Shown here one piece after another: positions 13,493 through 26,441 of a stretch of DNA of 64,000 nt. Under the pieces are notes generated by a model. That model saw only the letters and a list, made by a program, of their open reading frames with translations, searched no databases and was not told the origin of the DNA. Source of the DNA: Combretum micranthum (Eukaryota > Streptophyta > Magnoliopsida > Myrtales > Combretaceae); contig JAMXBD010000710.1 in the NCBI GenBank assembly GCA_024138025.1, forward strand, positions 310,001-374,000. Direction: 5' to 3'. Position numbers and translations under genes: made by a program. Each line of letters starts with the position of its first letter. Position 1 is the first letter of the stretch.

Positions 13493-16281
13493 GTCCCCCC
13501 CCCTTTCTTTCATGTCATCTGAGCCTTGGATAGATTATATTGTTCTATACTATAGCATTGAATATGAAATAGGATGTTCCTGAGAAGAAGAGTGACTGTT
13601 CACTTGATTAGGGAAGAAGTCCCTTGCAGTTTTTGTACATGGGTAAATTTTCAAGTATCCCCATATTGAAGAGTAGTGATCAATGGAACTTCAGCTACTT
13701 GTTTATTTACCTAATTTTTACAGGCAATCTTGCAGCATAAACTCCCGAAACCTTCACATGTGTTGTTGCATCTGCTCACCTATGGCTATAAAATTTGACA
13801 GGTTCTTTTGGTTTCAGGAATGCGTGAATGGTTTGCCCAGACAGATGAAAGAAATGCTCCTCCGAGAATCCCTGTTATGGTCAATATGACTTCAGCTACT
13901 GTTACTTCAAATAAGGCCCAAAAAATTAATGGGTCCACTTTTCATCCTAGTCCTTCACTTAACCAAATTGATTCTGCCGGAAGAATCTCTACTCAGATGG
14001 ATGAATTTTCAGACGAGGATGAAGATTTTATGTTAGCAGAATCTGAAGCTGAGGTTTAGTAGACAATTTTCAGTTATGCAGCAATTTTATGATATCAAAT
14101 TTGGCCCTTCCTGATCTTAGAATATTTCAGGCAAATGCAGTAGCAGTTGAGAGTGAAGTTGGGAAAGCAAGTGGGTTTATTCTTTCTAATTCTTGTTAAA
14201 TAGAGCTAGACGACTATGCAGAAAAATTGATTGAATTTTCTGATGTGTTAGGTTTGGATGATGAACCATTGGATCAGATTGATCTATCATGTTTCTCTGG
14301 TAATCTACGGCGGGATGAGCATGATAATGCCCGCAATTGCTGGAGACTCTCCAATGGGAATAATTTCCGAGTTCGTAGCAAGCACTTCTGCTATGACAAA
14401 TCAAAGGTCCTTTCTCACTTTAATGCTTTTTCTTATATGCTATGAATATTCACCTGGCTTGCACTTCTAACTTGACATTTTTGTTGGTTTGAAGATTCCT
14501 GCTGGAAAACATTTGATGGATCTGGTTGCAGTCGATTGGTTCAAGGATACAAAAAGAATGGACCATGTTGCTAGGAGGAAAGGTTGTGCAGCACAAGTAA
14601 GTGTCAGCAATTACCCTGCTTCATTGCTACTCCTACCTATATTACTAGAGTAAGGAGAATGCTTTTTATGATTGCTATAACTATGTCAGACCTCTAGCTT
14701 AAACTGTTATGTAGCACTACTGTAGATTGTTTTAAAATGGATAGGCTGAGTTCTTATAATTTGAGGTTTTCCATCTCAAAGATCAAAGATAAATGGGTGA
14801 GTTTACTTTGCTGGTGATGAATAGGCCAAACCACAAAGAGAACAGCTTTTTATCAAGTTCTATTATTATTTCTCTTTTCCTCTCTTCCTCCCAAGGACTC
14901 AAAGTAGGACTTGGGGAGAACCAAGGAAGAAAGTATTTGCAATCATTTCAATGGGGTAGAAAGCTATGGATGTAGAGAGAAGAGGAAACAAAAGGAGGTT
15001 TCAGTAGTTATACTACAGAATGTTGCATGTCTTACTAGTTACCATCTTCTTCCTCTTCTTCTTATTATTATTTGTATTTTTTGTTGCCTTGTTTTTTTAG
15101 AAGCAACTCTAAATAGAAAGAGAGATTATTTCCAACATGCATGGTTGTGTCCAAGGACATTTGCATTACATGTTTTGCCATTTCAATTGGCATCTCATAC
15201 TGATTTATCTTCACTCTATTTCTCTAGCATGAGTCATTTGATTGACTCTCTGTACTTAAGCTGAATTTTTGGGTGTTTTTGTCTTGAGTGTTAGTTGTTA
15301 GTATTGCCTTTCTGTTATTCTTTTGATGACTTATCTGCTTTCTTGTCATTTTTATGATTTTTTGAAAATCATTTTTTCCATGTGCCTATTGTAGGTGGCT
15401 TCTGAAAGGGGTCTTTTTTCTTTGATTGTGAATCTCCAAGTAAGTAGCTCTATTTTTAACAGGACTTGATTTCTACGGGTAATAATATAGGAATCTGACA
15501 AAATATTCCCTTCACATAGGTGCCCGGCTCAACGCATTATAGTATGGTGTTTTACTTTATCATGAAGAAACTAGTATCTGGAAGCCTCTTGCAACGGTTT
15601 GTTGATGGTGATGATGAGTTCCGTAATAGTAGGCTAAAACTGATTCCTTCAGTTCCCAAGGTACTTTCCTCAGCCTTTTAATGATGTTCTTAAGCCAATT
15701 CTTTTTGCAGATTTCAAGAGTTCTAGATAGTAGCAAGAATACATGATGTCATTCTTTTTCTTAATTACTGTACCATGCAGGGATCATGGATTGTACGTCA
15801 GAGTGTTGGAAGTACCCCTTGTTTGTTGGGGAAAGCAGTAGATTGCACCTACATCCGTGCACAAAATTATTTAGAGGTAAGAAAACTTGAGCTGCTAATT
15901 AGATATGTTCGATTGGTAATTGTTCTATATATGTCTTCAACGTGATTTTCTTCTTGGACCAGATTGATGTTGACATTGGTTCTTCCACTGTGGCTAACGG
16001 AGTCTTGGGACTTGTAATTGGCGTGATCACAACTTTGGTCGTTGATATGGCTTTTCTTGTACAGGTAAGCTTACTATGTGCTTAGTCAATAATTTTCATG
16101 ACTTGCCAGTTCCAATTGGAGACGTCCTATCTCCTATGTATAAACATTCTGATCTTACTTGTTTTGTCGACAGGGTAATACTCCAGACGAGTTACCGGAG
16201 CGGCTTATTGGGGCAGTTCGTGTTTCTCATATAGAACTGTCGTCTGCAATTGTGCCCGATCTGGAGAAAGAATCGTCATGA
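3311..16281 (+). CDS. EDR2: ENHANCED DISEASE RESISTANCE 2-like protein (PH-START-EDR2_C)
   Basis: Twenty-two coding exons can be joined through GT-AG introns into one open frame of 727 codons: 3311-3454, 3634-3708, 5338-5391, 8151-8216, 8457-8560, 9633-9700, 9791-9907, 10014-10054, 10193-10293, 11495-11590, 12855-12919, 13051-13122, 13191-13346, 13818-14053, 14131-14170, 14252-14406, 14495-14596, 15395-15439, 15520-15660, 15781-15876, 15963-16064, 16174-16281. Arabidopsis EDR2 is about 718 residues. Domains: PH at about 5-113 (motif YEGWMVRYGRRKIG), START at about 185-395 (KHWRLLQCQNG, MKAVGVVEA, LYHRLQLDWFP), an acidic linker at about 440-465, and EDR2_C/DUF1336 at about 490-715 (DLSCFSGNLR, VDWFKDTKRMDH, GSTPCLLGKAVDC), with a hydrophobic helix near 672-692. 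In Arabidopsis, EDR2 binds PI4P, is found at ER, plasma membrane and endosomes, and restrains salicylate-dependent mildew resistance and cell death. No frameshift is seen. The start follows from the family N-terminus (xKVVYEGW). The function here is inferred from the family; a close EDR2-like paralogue is possible. Confidence 0.93.
5790..6213. repeat. Two related ~120-150 bp direct repeats and a hairpin in intron 3
   Basis: Two diverged direct copies, about 5790-5905 and 6065-6213, share the order ATTTTTACTC, CAGATYAGATAC-like and GATGAAAAT blocks. Between them is a perfect 10-bp hairpin at 5913-5938 (TGGTATATAA, 6-nt loop, TTATATACCA). This looks like a small decayed transposon or a tandem duplication. 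No coding capacity is seen. Confidence 0.35.
7080..7545 (+). pseudogene. Ty3/gypsy gag relic in intron 3 of the EDR2-like gene
   Basis: Two tandem, diverged copies of a gag N-terminal motif are readable: around 7095-7170 (PPDGSVDPLGWLNRCDQFF) and around 7199-7270 (PEFPSFDGSVHLLGWLNWC). Further on, around 7455-7525, a frame reads QTGIVKEY, stop, GRFEALLAKV, a gag motif in which a glutamine codon has become TAG. This order matches the gag of plant Ty3/gypsy elements (FDG..P.GW....E.FF, then EY..RFE.L). The relic is on the same strand as the host gene and lies wholly inside the 2.76-kb intron 3 (5392-8150), so it should be spliced out. No pol or LTR is recognised nearby. Confidence 0.6.
9045..9331 (+). 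mobile_element. TRIM / SMART-like miniature LTR retrotransposon in intron 5
   Basis: Two 80-bp direct repeats, 9045-9124 and 9252-9331, both begin TGTAGAATAAATATAACA and end in CA. The left copy is followed at once by TGGTATCAAAGC (9125-9136), one base off the initiator-Met primer site. The right copy is preceded by a purine tract, GAGAGGAGGG (9241-9250). The whole unit is 287 bp with no ORF, as expected for terminal-repeat retrotransposons in miniature. The 5-bp flanks (AATGT and TATAG) do not match, so the insertion is old or rearranged. It lies inside intron 5 of the EDR2-like gene. Confidence 0.75.
9125..9136 (+). other. Primer binding site of the intronic TRIM
   Basis: TGGTATCAAAGC directly abuts the CA end of the left 80-bp LTR. 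It matches the initiator-Met primer site at 11 of 12 positions. Confidence 0.7.
13459..13492. repeat. (TC)n(TG)n microsatellite in intron 13
   Basis: About twelve TC units are followed directly by about five TG units, then a C-run. It lies within the intron between the exon ending at 13346 and the exon starting at 13818. Confidence 0.9.
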
Positions 16282-17105
16282 CTTGGAATTTTCACTGCAT
16301 TAGTATTCATTTATTCTCGATGTATTGGTTTCCCATTTAATTGCCACATGTCATTTTCCGATTGAATATCAGACGGACGGTGATTATCTTGTATCATATG
16401 CTCATAATGTTAATTCAATTTTTATTGCCTCTATCTCTATGGGGGCACATTTTTCAGAAAGAAAAAGAGAAAAAAATTGAAAAGAAATATTTTCTGTTTG
16501 GAAGCGAATTGTCCCTTCTCATAGGGTTTTTATTGATCTAGCATATGACCTTTTCCACCATCTAGGGTGTCTACTAGCAATACACAGTCGATTGGAGAGG
16601 GGTCAATGGAAAAGCTTGTCCCTTGTCAATCAAATAACTTGGAACCTTACTCATTCGAGAAACACCAACAATCTTGATCTTCTGAAATTGCAGCAGCAGT
16701 TTTGCATGATGCTCCTCAATGCTAGGGAAGGATCAAGCTCTGTTTCATTCAAAAAGGTGCAGTTAATTCTCGAAGATATTCTTCATTTATCGGGTTATCA
16801 TTGAGAGTTATGCTAGATGGAAGCATAGATCAATTGTTTTCCCAAAAAAGGAAAAGACATATCCTGAAATGGAATTGAATCGTCTAAAATACATACAAGG
16901 AAAAATAGCTCTTATATATTTCACATATATATTTAGAATTCCCGTACTTATATAACCCCCGTAAGGCAGTTGCAACATTTTCAACCTGGTGCTTTAATAA
17001 AACCAAGTTAATAATTAACAAAGCAGTTAGATTAGTCGACCAGTCTAAGATTTCATCCCTACTACATCTCTTCCAGCCCGTACTCTGATGATTCCATCCC
17101 ATGCA
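16282..17105. other. Region between convergent EDR2-like and UGT genes
   Basis: This 824-bp stretch lies between two stop codons that face each other, so it should hold both 3' UTRs. No ORF of interest and no transposon structure is visible. AT-rich motifs that could serve polyadenylation occur on both strands, but none can be singled out. Confidence 0.5.
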
Positions 17106-18543
17106 TTAAACTGCTTTCTGGGTGATAAAATCTTTAAAACCATCCAATGAAGCCAATGAGCTCTGTGGAAACCCTTTCTCAAACTTCTCCTTCAGAGCCA
17201 TAGCTCTTCCTCTTATTCCTTCATCACTCAAAACCTTCTCTATTCCCTTCAGGACATGCTCCTTCTTCACCATCTCAGCTGGATACCCCTCGCACACCGT
17301 AACCCCAATCTTAAGATGGTTCACCAATAGCATTGCATTATAATACTGATCACCCCTTATCGGCCATGTAATGAATGGGACCCCTGGCCACTGCCTCCAC
17401 GGTGGAGTTCCAGCCACAATGCGACACGAATCCACCAACTGATGGGTGACTTAATATCAACAACTGGGGTGCCCATCCATGAATGATCAACCCCTTCCTT
17501 CCAACTTTGCTGTCCAAACCATGCGGATAGTATATTTCAGAATTTTGTTGGTCTGGTCTATTAGGCTTTTTCTGAATCACCCATATGAACGGCCGGGAAG
17601 TTTCCTCCAGCGCTTTGTCAGCTCGGGGTATTCCTCCAAAGATGGGTTCACTTCACTACCGAAGGATACGAATACGACCGAACCACGTGGCTGCTCATCC
17701 ATCCACTGGATTATCTCATCTTCTGAATAGTTGCTCTCTCTATTAGGACGGATCCCCCTTTCCTTAAGCAAGGAATCCGAAGATCTCCAATACTCATCCG
17801 GCAAAAGCGGACCCACACCCCATACCGGCTTACCCGTCAGCTTTATCATATAATCGATAAAAGGACGCTCCAGATCATCACACGTATTAACGAATATACC
17901 CACAGAGCTTTTCACTTCTTCCACCCACATAGCTGGTTCACCCGGCGGAGGTGGTCCCATCCGAGGCATGGGCCCGCCCTTGCCGAAGCCAGTGAAGAAC
18001 CGGTTCCAGTGCATCCTCTGCTTGAGATCCGAATGTTTGAGCACCATCTCATCGGGCAACCCCGGCAGAGCCCGGGTCTCCCCGGCTTCATATCATCTGG
18101 TCTGACCACCCAGGCAGCGTGCTGCACGGCGGCCCAGCACGCGCCCGAGGTGATGAACGTGATTGTGGGTATACCAAATTTGGCACAAACATCCTGGGTC
18201 CCAGACCTAAACATGATGTGGTCCATTATGGCGCATACAGGTCGCGGCGTGTCGCTGTCAGTTCGTTTCTGAAGAAATGCTTCGACTCCCTGGGCGAGCA
18301 GCTGATATTTCTGGTGCATAGAACCCTGCTTTCCATCAGTCGGTGGGGTGGTGATGAAGGGGAGACATTGAGGAGTTTGAAGAGTGGGGATTCGAGGAGA
18401 GAGACCGGAATAGAACCGGAAATGTCTTCAGTGACAAGGACAGTAATGGTGAAGTTACGATGAAGGAGGTGATTGCATAGTTGCATGCATGGGAAGAGAT
18501 GGCCTTGCCCGTTTTTAGGTACAACGAGAATCTCATTTGACAT
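17106..18543 (-). pseudogene. Family 1 UDP-glycosyltransferase, frame broken at four G/C-run sites
   Basis: A single-exon UGT starts at 18543 and stops at 17106. It begins SNEILVVPKNGQGHLFP, which carries the catalytic His (residue 15). An acceptor-side Asp lies in CAIMDH. The 44-residue PSPG sugar-donor box spans 17475-17346 (WAPQ..., HCGWNS, ending DQ); the final Gln usually favours UDP-glucose. Four breaks separate the frames: 18345-18348 (one base short), 18080-18083 (one short), 17613 (one short) and 17381-17384 (two short). Each is in a G or C run on the plus strand. Allowing for them gives about 480 residues, the normal UGT length, with all key motifs kept. It may therefore be a young pseudogene or an intact gene with homopolymer sequencing errors. 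The acceptor substrate is unknown, and I do not assign a UGT subfamily. Confidence 0.85.
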
Positions 18544-21039
18544 GGTTTCTTTTTCAATTGTTTTTGTTTCACATAGGGTTTTGATGTGTTTTGAGAATGC
18601 AATGAGAAGGAGAGAACCCGGAATTATGTTTGGAATGAGAATTTTAAAGTTCAGTTTGTGCGGATTGGGGAAGACTGTTGGTTGAAGAATGTGCTGAGTG
18701 TCCTCATCTCAAAGGATGAGAAAACACAGAACGAGTGTGGGCAATAAATAATTGTCGATGTAAAGAGGGAAGTGGGGAGAAAGGAATAAGGGAAAGTGTT
18801 TTCCGGGAAGTCAAACCGTTCAGACGGATATATATCTCTTTACACGCATACTTGCAGATGGAGCGATGATGGGCCGTGATGCAGATGTATGTGTAAATAT
18901 AAAATTATTTAACATGGAAAGTATTGATTATAAAATAATATTATATTTAATTGCATGTAAGAGTAAGAGTATACATATGGAAAAGAAAAGAAAAACAAAA
19001 AGGGGGCAAAAAAAACTAAATAAGCTGTTGAAAAATATGGATGGCAAAAAAAAAAAAAAAATTATATTGCAGTAACGGTAAGCGTCTATATTTATTTGGA
19101 AATAATTTCATGTTTGTGATTCTAATTAAAATTAATTATTTATTTAAGATTAAAATAAAAATAATTATTAGTATACAGTTGCTAAATCTCGTGTATAAAT
19201 CATGATATACAAATATTATACGATGTACTATATATCGCGTATTGTAGTAGCGATATTCACATGAATATCACATTTACACGTAAATAAATATATTCATATC
19301 GCGATTATGTAATTAAGTCTTATAATCACGATATAGCAGTGGTATATAAACTTTATATCCTGTTTTATTTCCACGATTTACGTGTAAATTTTTATATTTT
19401 TGTTTTAAACGCGATTTTACTATGGTATACTGATAATTAATTTCATCAAAATTTTATATTGGTAATATTTTTCCACAGAAACACTAGACATGTATTGAAC
19501 TCTATTTATTTGCTTCATTTTGGAAATTTGCCATGTGCTAGCAAAAAGTTAAAATTATAAAATTAATCAAATATGTAATTTATAGAACTTACTCATTATA
19601 TATTTTCTAATATGTTTATGTAAAAAGTAATGGTCAAAAGAAAATGCCGGGGTAAGGTACTAATCCACTATTTTTCAAGTTTTCAAACTTTAAAGTATGA
19701 TTGAGGAAAATGGTCTTGTTGATTTTATTACGGAGCTATCTTGTGAGACATTCAACGGCTAGGATTCATAGATACTCGTGACCGAATTCTTGAAATATTT
19801 AGTACATTATCTGCCATAATCATTTTAATGTTAAGATGATGGGCTGTCTCATATTGACTTCCTAATATCATGTTCGATATACGAAAAAAAAATATAGGCA
19901 TTCCATATAAATATTATCAAAATTAGAAGATTACTTAGCATGAAAATATAATTTTATTGTCATGTTAGATAAGAATATGGTTGCAAAGATTAACATCTGT
20001 TAACTCACAACGTACTTCTATATAATTTAACCACAAAATTGAATTTCCTCTCCTATTTGATTGAACATAAACCAATTTGTAATAAAAAAAATACTATATC
20101 GTAAAGTGAAACAAAAACTACACTATTGGGGATGAAATTGATGTAGATTTAGGATGTGTTATATAAAACCTGAACTAGCCTCGCTTTCCTACAAAATCTT
20201 CCAATCCCAACCCTAAAGTTCTAATTGCCATACCTAAACCTGCGTCTGAAGATATCGAGTCAACCTGCCCTGTCTCAATTGAGGATAATAAAAAATTAAT
20301 CTAATCTTAAAAAAAAAAAAAAAATCTAAGTCAAGCTATTAAAATAAAAAAAATATCTTCAAATAATATAACAAAATAGATCTATCATTTACTAAACCAC
20401 AAATTAACATATTATTTGTGAAAGTTCAAATTTTACACATAACATAACCTAAAAAATCATAATTTACCATACAATATAAATATATGTCAAACTTAGATAA
20501 ATACAGAATTATGAGTTGAGTTTCAAAGATCATATCACAATTAATATGAGTTGAGAGAGAGATAGAGTGATGAAGATTATGATTCTCTATGGTTTTCTTT
20601 TGAATTTTTCATTTAATTTTATTCTATTTTGGTGGTTGGGTTGGGTTGGGTTTCTTATTGAGTCATAACTATGACTTGTGACTTGACCTTAAACCCTATA
20701 TGATAATAAGAAATTTTCTAAACCAATCCTAAACCTTATAAGGTTTTTTATAGATTGAGCGACTTTGGTACCTTATAATGACTCGTCTAGTTGCATCCTT
20801 ATACACTATTGATTTCTCTTTCTAGTGTTACTGAACAACATAATATTGATGAAACAAATTAAGATTTCAAACATCAAATCAATAAAATATAAACCTAGAA
20901 AAGAAATAATAATCATAATTGCTTTATAGGTCGAATTCATTTATGTGTATCGTCTCTTATACTCGAGCCATAGCTGCAACAGATGGGCACCATGTTGCAT
21001 ATAGATATATTTACAATTAAATTGACAATTTCGAATGCT
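18544..21039. other. AT-rich intergenic region upstream of the UGT
   Basis: No gene is seen. The first few hundred bases should include the UGT promoter on the minus strand. At about 19190-19430 there is a cluster of short palindrome-like words with TATATCGCG, CGCGATTATG and ACACGTAAAT motifs in both orientations. The rest is plain AT-rich sequence with poly-A runs. Confidence 0.4.
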
Positions 21040-21230
21040 TATGTGCAATATAAATAGTTTAGGAAGTAAATCCGCATATAGATAAAAAGTTTAGGGGTAA
21101 ATCCACACCCTTTCCCGTTTATTTTAACGGAAAATGTGATATATCCTTAACCACACACATAAATGAAAGTTTAGATAGTTAAAACCTTACTTCGAAAGTG
21201 TCTAAATTTTTGGAGATTCTGTGCTAGGAG
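21040..21230. repeat. MITE/TIR fragment related to 45010-45220
   Basis: The segment with ATCCGCATATAGATAAAAAG and TTTAGGGGTAAATCC is the reverse complement, with changes, of the block at 45011-45060. No target duplication could be set. It appears to be one member of a dispersed small-element family also seen at 37581-37735. Confidence 0.4.
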
Positions 21231-24200
21231 TGATTGCATAACAAATAGGAGTTAATAAAAAAGATTAGAGCTAATGGTGCCTTTACATTTAATGACATAA
21301 ATATATGTATCATTGTTACTCTAATTGGCTAATCCATTTATTTTTAGGTGGCAAATGGATTTTGATTTTTCCCCCTTATCCTTTAAGGGAATTGTTGAAA
21401 TGCATATTTACCAATAATAAGATATGCTATAAATACATGCCTATTCCTTTTATAAAAGTGAATATTTTACAAATCTTTATAAATTAAACAAGAAAGTTAG
21501 TAGCCATTCCCTTCTTTCTTTACTATTATCACCAATCCTTTGCATCTGATGTACCTTACGTTAACCATCTATTATAATTGGTGCATTATTTTTGTTGGTG
21601 CCAAAATTTTCACAATCTATCCTAGATTAGGCCAATAGGTCCTTTAACTTCCATGGTGTGAGTTGATATGAATAAGTAGCAAATATAAGTTAAGTGGTGC
21701 TAGAGATGCCCCCTACACAAATAATATAACATTAAAGTCAGTAGAAGATCACTAAAGTGGTAAGGACATAACATTCACTAGGTGGATATAAGCATGGGAA
21801 GATAAAGTTATCTTAGCTACCTTTATGTTTAAGATTTTGAGGATATTGTATGGATAGTCTAATTAGGATCGAATTGTTTTGGGAGTCCTCTCATTCTCTT
21901 TCCTTCTTTTCTTATCTAATAGCTACATATAAATGAGCTTGCCAATTGGAGGAGATTATGTTCCTGTCTCTTGCTACACTCTTATCCCATGTTGGTTAAA
22001 AATTGGCAATAATCAAGGAATTAGATGTCTTTAGGTAGGAAAGCAAATATTTTTCATCCTTTAACAAAAATTTAAAAGGCCATTATTGGTCATAAAAGGT
22101 CTAATCAAAAGATAATCATTAACATTTGCACCTTGCTCCTGTTGGAGCTCATTGCCAATAAGAGATTGCTTTATGTGGGGCACTTATACATAAGGATACA
22201 TAGGGTTTGGTTCTTTATCTCTTGTTAAGAGAGAATTTAACTTTGAGGCAACTAGTGTTGATGAGTGTTTGGCTGCTAAATGTGCTACTTGGCTAAAAGC
22301 AGTAAATCTAAATGATTTGGAATCATGGAGTGCCTTATAAGAAAATATAGGGGCTAAGTAAGATTTTGGCCCAATCTTGAGTTACAATGCAAGAACAAGT
22401 AGTGATGTACAACTTTAGTCAAGCCTTGTTTTGAGCATGCATAGTGTTATATAGAAAGAAGTGCTAAACCTTTGGGTATTGTGCTAAAGGCATGATTTTT
22501 ATAAAGGCAAGCTAAGTGGACCAAGCTTTGACAGAACCATTGTGGTGGATTTGTTCACAAAATATATATGAGGGATTAAGAGATAAGCTACTGGGGAAAG
22601 CTTTGATTGTGTTTGAATTTTACTATTAGGAGACTATGCTTAGGTAGCTTGGGTTGTGAGATGCTTTTGCCAACAATTGACATTTAATAGCGCATATCTA
22701 TACCTATTTAATGGATAACTTTTCATATTACTTTTGGATAATTTAGGGGTGTTTTGATAGAATTCGATATTTAATTTGTTTATATTTTCATTTTAGGGAT
22801 CAAAAAGTTTAATTGGAATTCTATTCAAGTTTCAATGGATTTTTGAAGTATTTGAGATCTTTGTAAGCTTGAGGGAATTCTAAGAGATGAACACGCAAGA
22901 AAGGACAGGATCTTTGAAAAATGAAAAGCTAGTGATCAGAGTGATATACGGCTTAAGTACACACTTGTGTAGTGGCTATGCTCACTATAGAAAGTTTTCT
23001 TAATGATTGTGTGCACCTCAATAGGAACATAAGTGAAGAACATGGTTGTGTAGTTCATAGAATCCTGTTTTGCCCTCATTTCCCTAATGTGTGTGTATAT
23101 ATATACCTATAAAGGTAAGAAAAGAGAGGAGGCTACATAGTAATTCGTACAGAGCTATTATAAGATAGAGAAAGAAAGCAATTGAAGGGAGTAATTTATC
23201 TTTTGTTTTTGAAATTTTAATTATAGATCATTTTACTCTTTCGTGTGCATTGTTGAATTCTATTATGGAGGAATAATTCTTTAATACTTATACTATGAAG
23301 AACTATGTGACAAGAGCTTTAATTTTTTTTAAATGTAATTACTGTGTTTCTTAAATATAATCATGTTGTATTGATTATTGCTGTTAAGTTTTCTTAATTA
23401 AGTTTTGATGATAAAGTGTTTGCTTACCATTTCATTAAATGTGCAGATTTTATAATGATTAGACCTAAAATGCAGTTTTGAGAGTCAGATACTACATTAG
23501 AAGCAGTGTTAGACAGTGTGTAAGAACATTTGTTAGAATCTATGATGATGTACAGATGAGGAAAATAATGAATTTTGTAGAATTTGTTGTCTCATGACTT
23601 TTAAGTTGGTTGATTCTTTTTATGAAGACCTAGCTCCACTTATTCGGTGTATTTGGGTAATGCATCTAATGCGTTCCACTAAAGTAGGACTAAAATCCAT
23701 GGGGAAGGACATGGTTTAGCATCGTTAAGGAAGTTATGGATAAGGCTATGGATAAGGTTTTAGTTACAACAAATGTTTCTAGATTTTGTGGATCTTCATA
23801 TCATGTGGTTTCAACATCTGAAAGATATTTTCAGAAGTTTAAATTTGAAGTTTTAATTAACATTAAAGGTGGCAATGGATTCAGGTATGGATAAGATCAA
23901 GCTTTTCAAATCTTTCCAGATAGCCATGTCGAAGATTTTAGGAAGGTATTTTCTTCAACAAATCAAGTTGCAAAAATTAGCATCAATAGGTAGAGCTATT
24001 ATCTAAGAGAGATTCACTTAAGTTTAGATATATTAAAAAGGGGCTGTTATATTTAAAAAATAAATAAGGAGCTGAAGTTTAAAAATTCAAAGATTCAATT
24101 CCTTACAAATAAGGAGATATTTTTCCACAAGTTGAGTAAGGGTTATCTACAACATCTTCTTTGGGTATTTAAGGAGAAAAATATCTTATCAGATTCTAAC

Positions 24201-24461
24201 CATTATTTTAGAGCTATAAAAGAGCTTGGAGCTAAAAAATTAGTGATAGACTGAGAAGTTCGAAAAATAAAAGTTGAATTATATATACTACTATTCTACC
24301 AAAACATTTGCTAGAACCTTTGTCAAAAGCTGCCTAGACTTACAATTTTCATACACATTCTATTTTGCATCGTGCATAAACTTTTGAGAACCTATTGTAG
24401 CTCTTTTGAAACCATCATTGCTCTTTGTTTTGAGAGTTAGATTGAGTGATTGATTGAGATG
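21231..24461. other. Intergenic region, no recognised gene
   Basis: About 3.2 kb of AT-rich DNA. All frames are short and none shows a domain I recognise. Some parts (23.4-24.4 kb) read like decayed retroelement DNA, but no LTR, primer site or pol motif can be shown. Confidence 0.35.
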
Positions 24462-24466
24462 ATTAC

Positions 24467-26409
24467 TGTAAACCCCGGAAATTTTTTTCACATTAGTACA
24501 AGACCTTATAATAGATTGTATAAACTAGATAATAGATTTAGATTCTAATCGAAGTCTAATAATAGATTAATATTTGATTTTGGATAGATGAAGAATTTAG
24601 GAACCAAATAATGAAATCCTTTAACTCTACTTAATACCAAAAACGAGATTTTGTATCTTGAATAAATAATTCAAGATATGACCTAAAATTTAGACCCGAA
24701 ACCTGATATACAAAGAGGTTTAAATAGAAAATATGAATGTAGGGATTAAATGATTGTTTTTGATCCCGATAATGATTCGAGATTAGAATAACGAGTAGTG
24801 ATGAGTTTATATTTAGACTTAAACCCTAATTTCAAGATTCCTAGTTAAAATTAAAAGCTACTAATAAGATTTCATATTCGGTATCAAAACTAAAAAAAAA
24901 ATATATATATAGTTTGGTTTCTATATTAAGTCCAATACTACGTAAATGATTATCTACGCTTATAAATAGAAAACGATGACTCAAAGATAAATCGAAAAGA
25001 TTTTAAATACACAACGAAAATACAAACTGTCGAATAACTCAAAATTTGAACCCCAAACAAATAATCGGATCACGCCATTGTTCTAAACCGAGTTTTCTGA
25101 AGCTATCGGAGCCTGAAACAAAAATTGACCTAATGAGTTTAAGAAATCCTAATTGCGGGAGATAAAATTATACGAATAAATAATTACGTATATATATAAC
25201 CTAAATTGGTATTATTTGAAAATCTAAGTGTTTTGTATGACTTTATAAACATATTTTTGTACAAAAACTTCCAAATATTAGCTGATTTATACTCGTATAT
25301 CTCGTTTAATTAATCTAAAATTCAATTAAAATAATAAACTAATATATATATGTATACAGCTGCATTCGGTGGAAAATGGAGGAAGAAAGAGGCGTCGGAA
25401 TGTTGTTCAATAATTCACCAAATACTTCAACCAAAGTAACCTAATAACCAATGGAATAATGCCAGCTCAAGTCCACATTAAATGCAACGAAAACAACAAC
25501 TAAGAAGATAAAAAATCGAAGGAAAATCGGAAAAGAACAGCCGCAGCTTCACCCCCTCTTCTTCTTCTATATATATATGAACAAATGCATTAATGAAGGC
25601 ACAAACAAACTCCATTATTCCTCAACTCTTCCAGAACAAAAATACTCCCAAACATCAAACAAAACAAACTGAAAACAAAGAACAAATAGATCGAAACAAC
25701 CAAACTCGGATCAAAGGAAAAACAAAGCTAAAAACCCTCAAATACGAGCTCAAAGGTAAGTGGAGGTAACTCGATTGGTTTTCTTTCAAATCTAAGCTTT
25801 GTAACTGACTTCTAATAATCTTAGGAACATTATAAACACAAACACGAGCCTTGGATTACATCAAACAAACTCCAACGAGGTAATGATCCAAAACCCCAAC
25901 TTTATTTTCTAAGAATCGAGATTTATATATATATGTTTTTAAACGTGTTGAAAGTTGTTTTATGTTCTTATATAAGGTATATAAACATTTACAAACGGTT
26001 TAGTAAGGTTTTTAACGTGTAAAAATCAAAGAACATGAATCGAACCGAAGAAGAAGATGATGAATAGTACAACACTGCCTCAAGGCTGGCAGTGTAAACG
26101 CTCAAAGCCGACGGCTTACATGGATAGGCCGGCGGCTTATACCCCACAGAGGCTACGTAAAATAATTTTTCACATAAAAGTTGAGCGTAAGCCGGCTACT
26201 TGGAGATCTACGCCGACGGCGTTGGGCCGGCGTATGTTGAAAGCCGACAGCTTTCAACACCGGTGCACTCGATATGAAAATTTCTTCAAAAACAATTTCA
26301 CACCGGCACCTGGGGATGAAGGCCGGCAGCTTTAAGCTGGCGTACGCCCAAATTTTCTTAACGAAAGTATGCTTTGAAAATAACCAAAACTTATTATATA
26401 TATAATATA

Positions 26410-26441
<32 letters not shown>

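Noticed and set aside
18009..18463. Plus-strand frames of 87 and 114 codons within the UGT
   Set aside because: They are antisense shadows of the minus-strand UGT.
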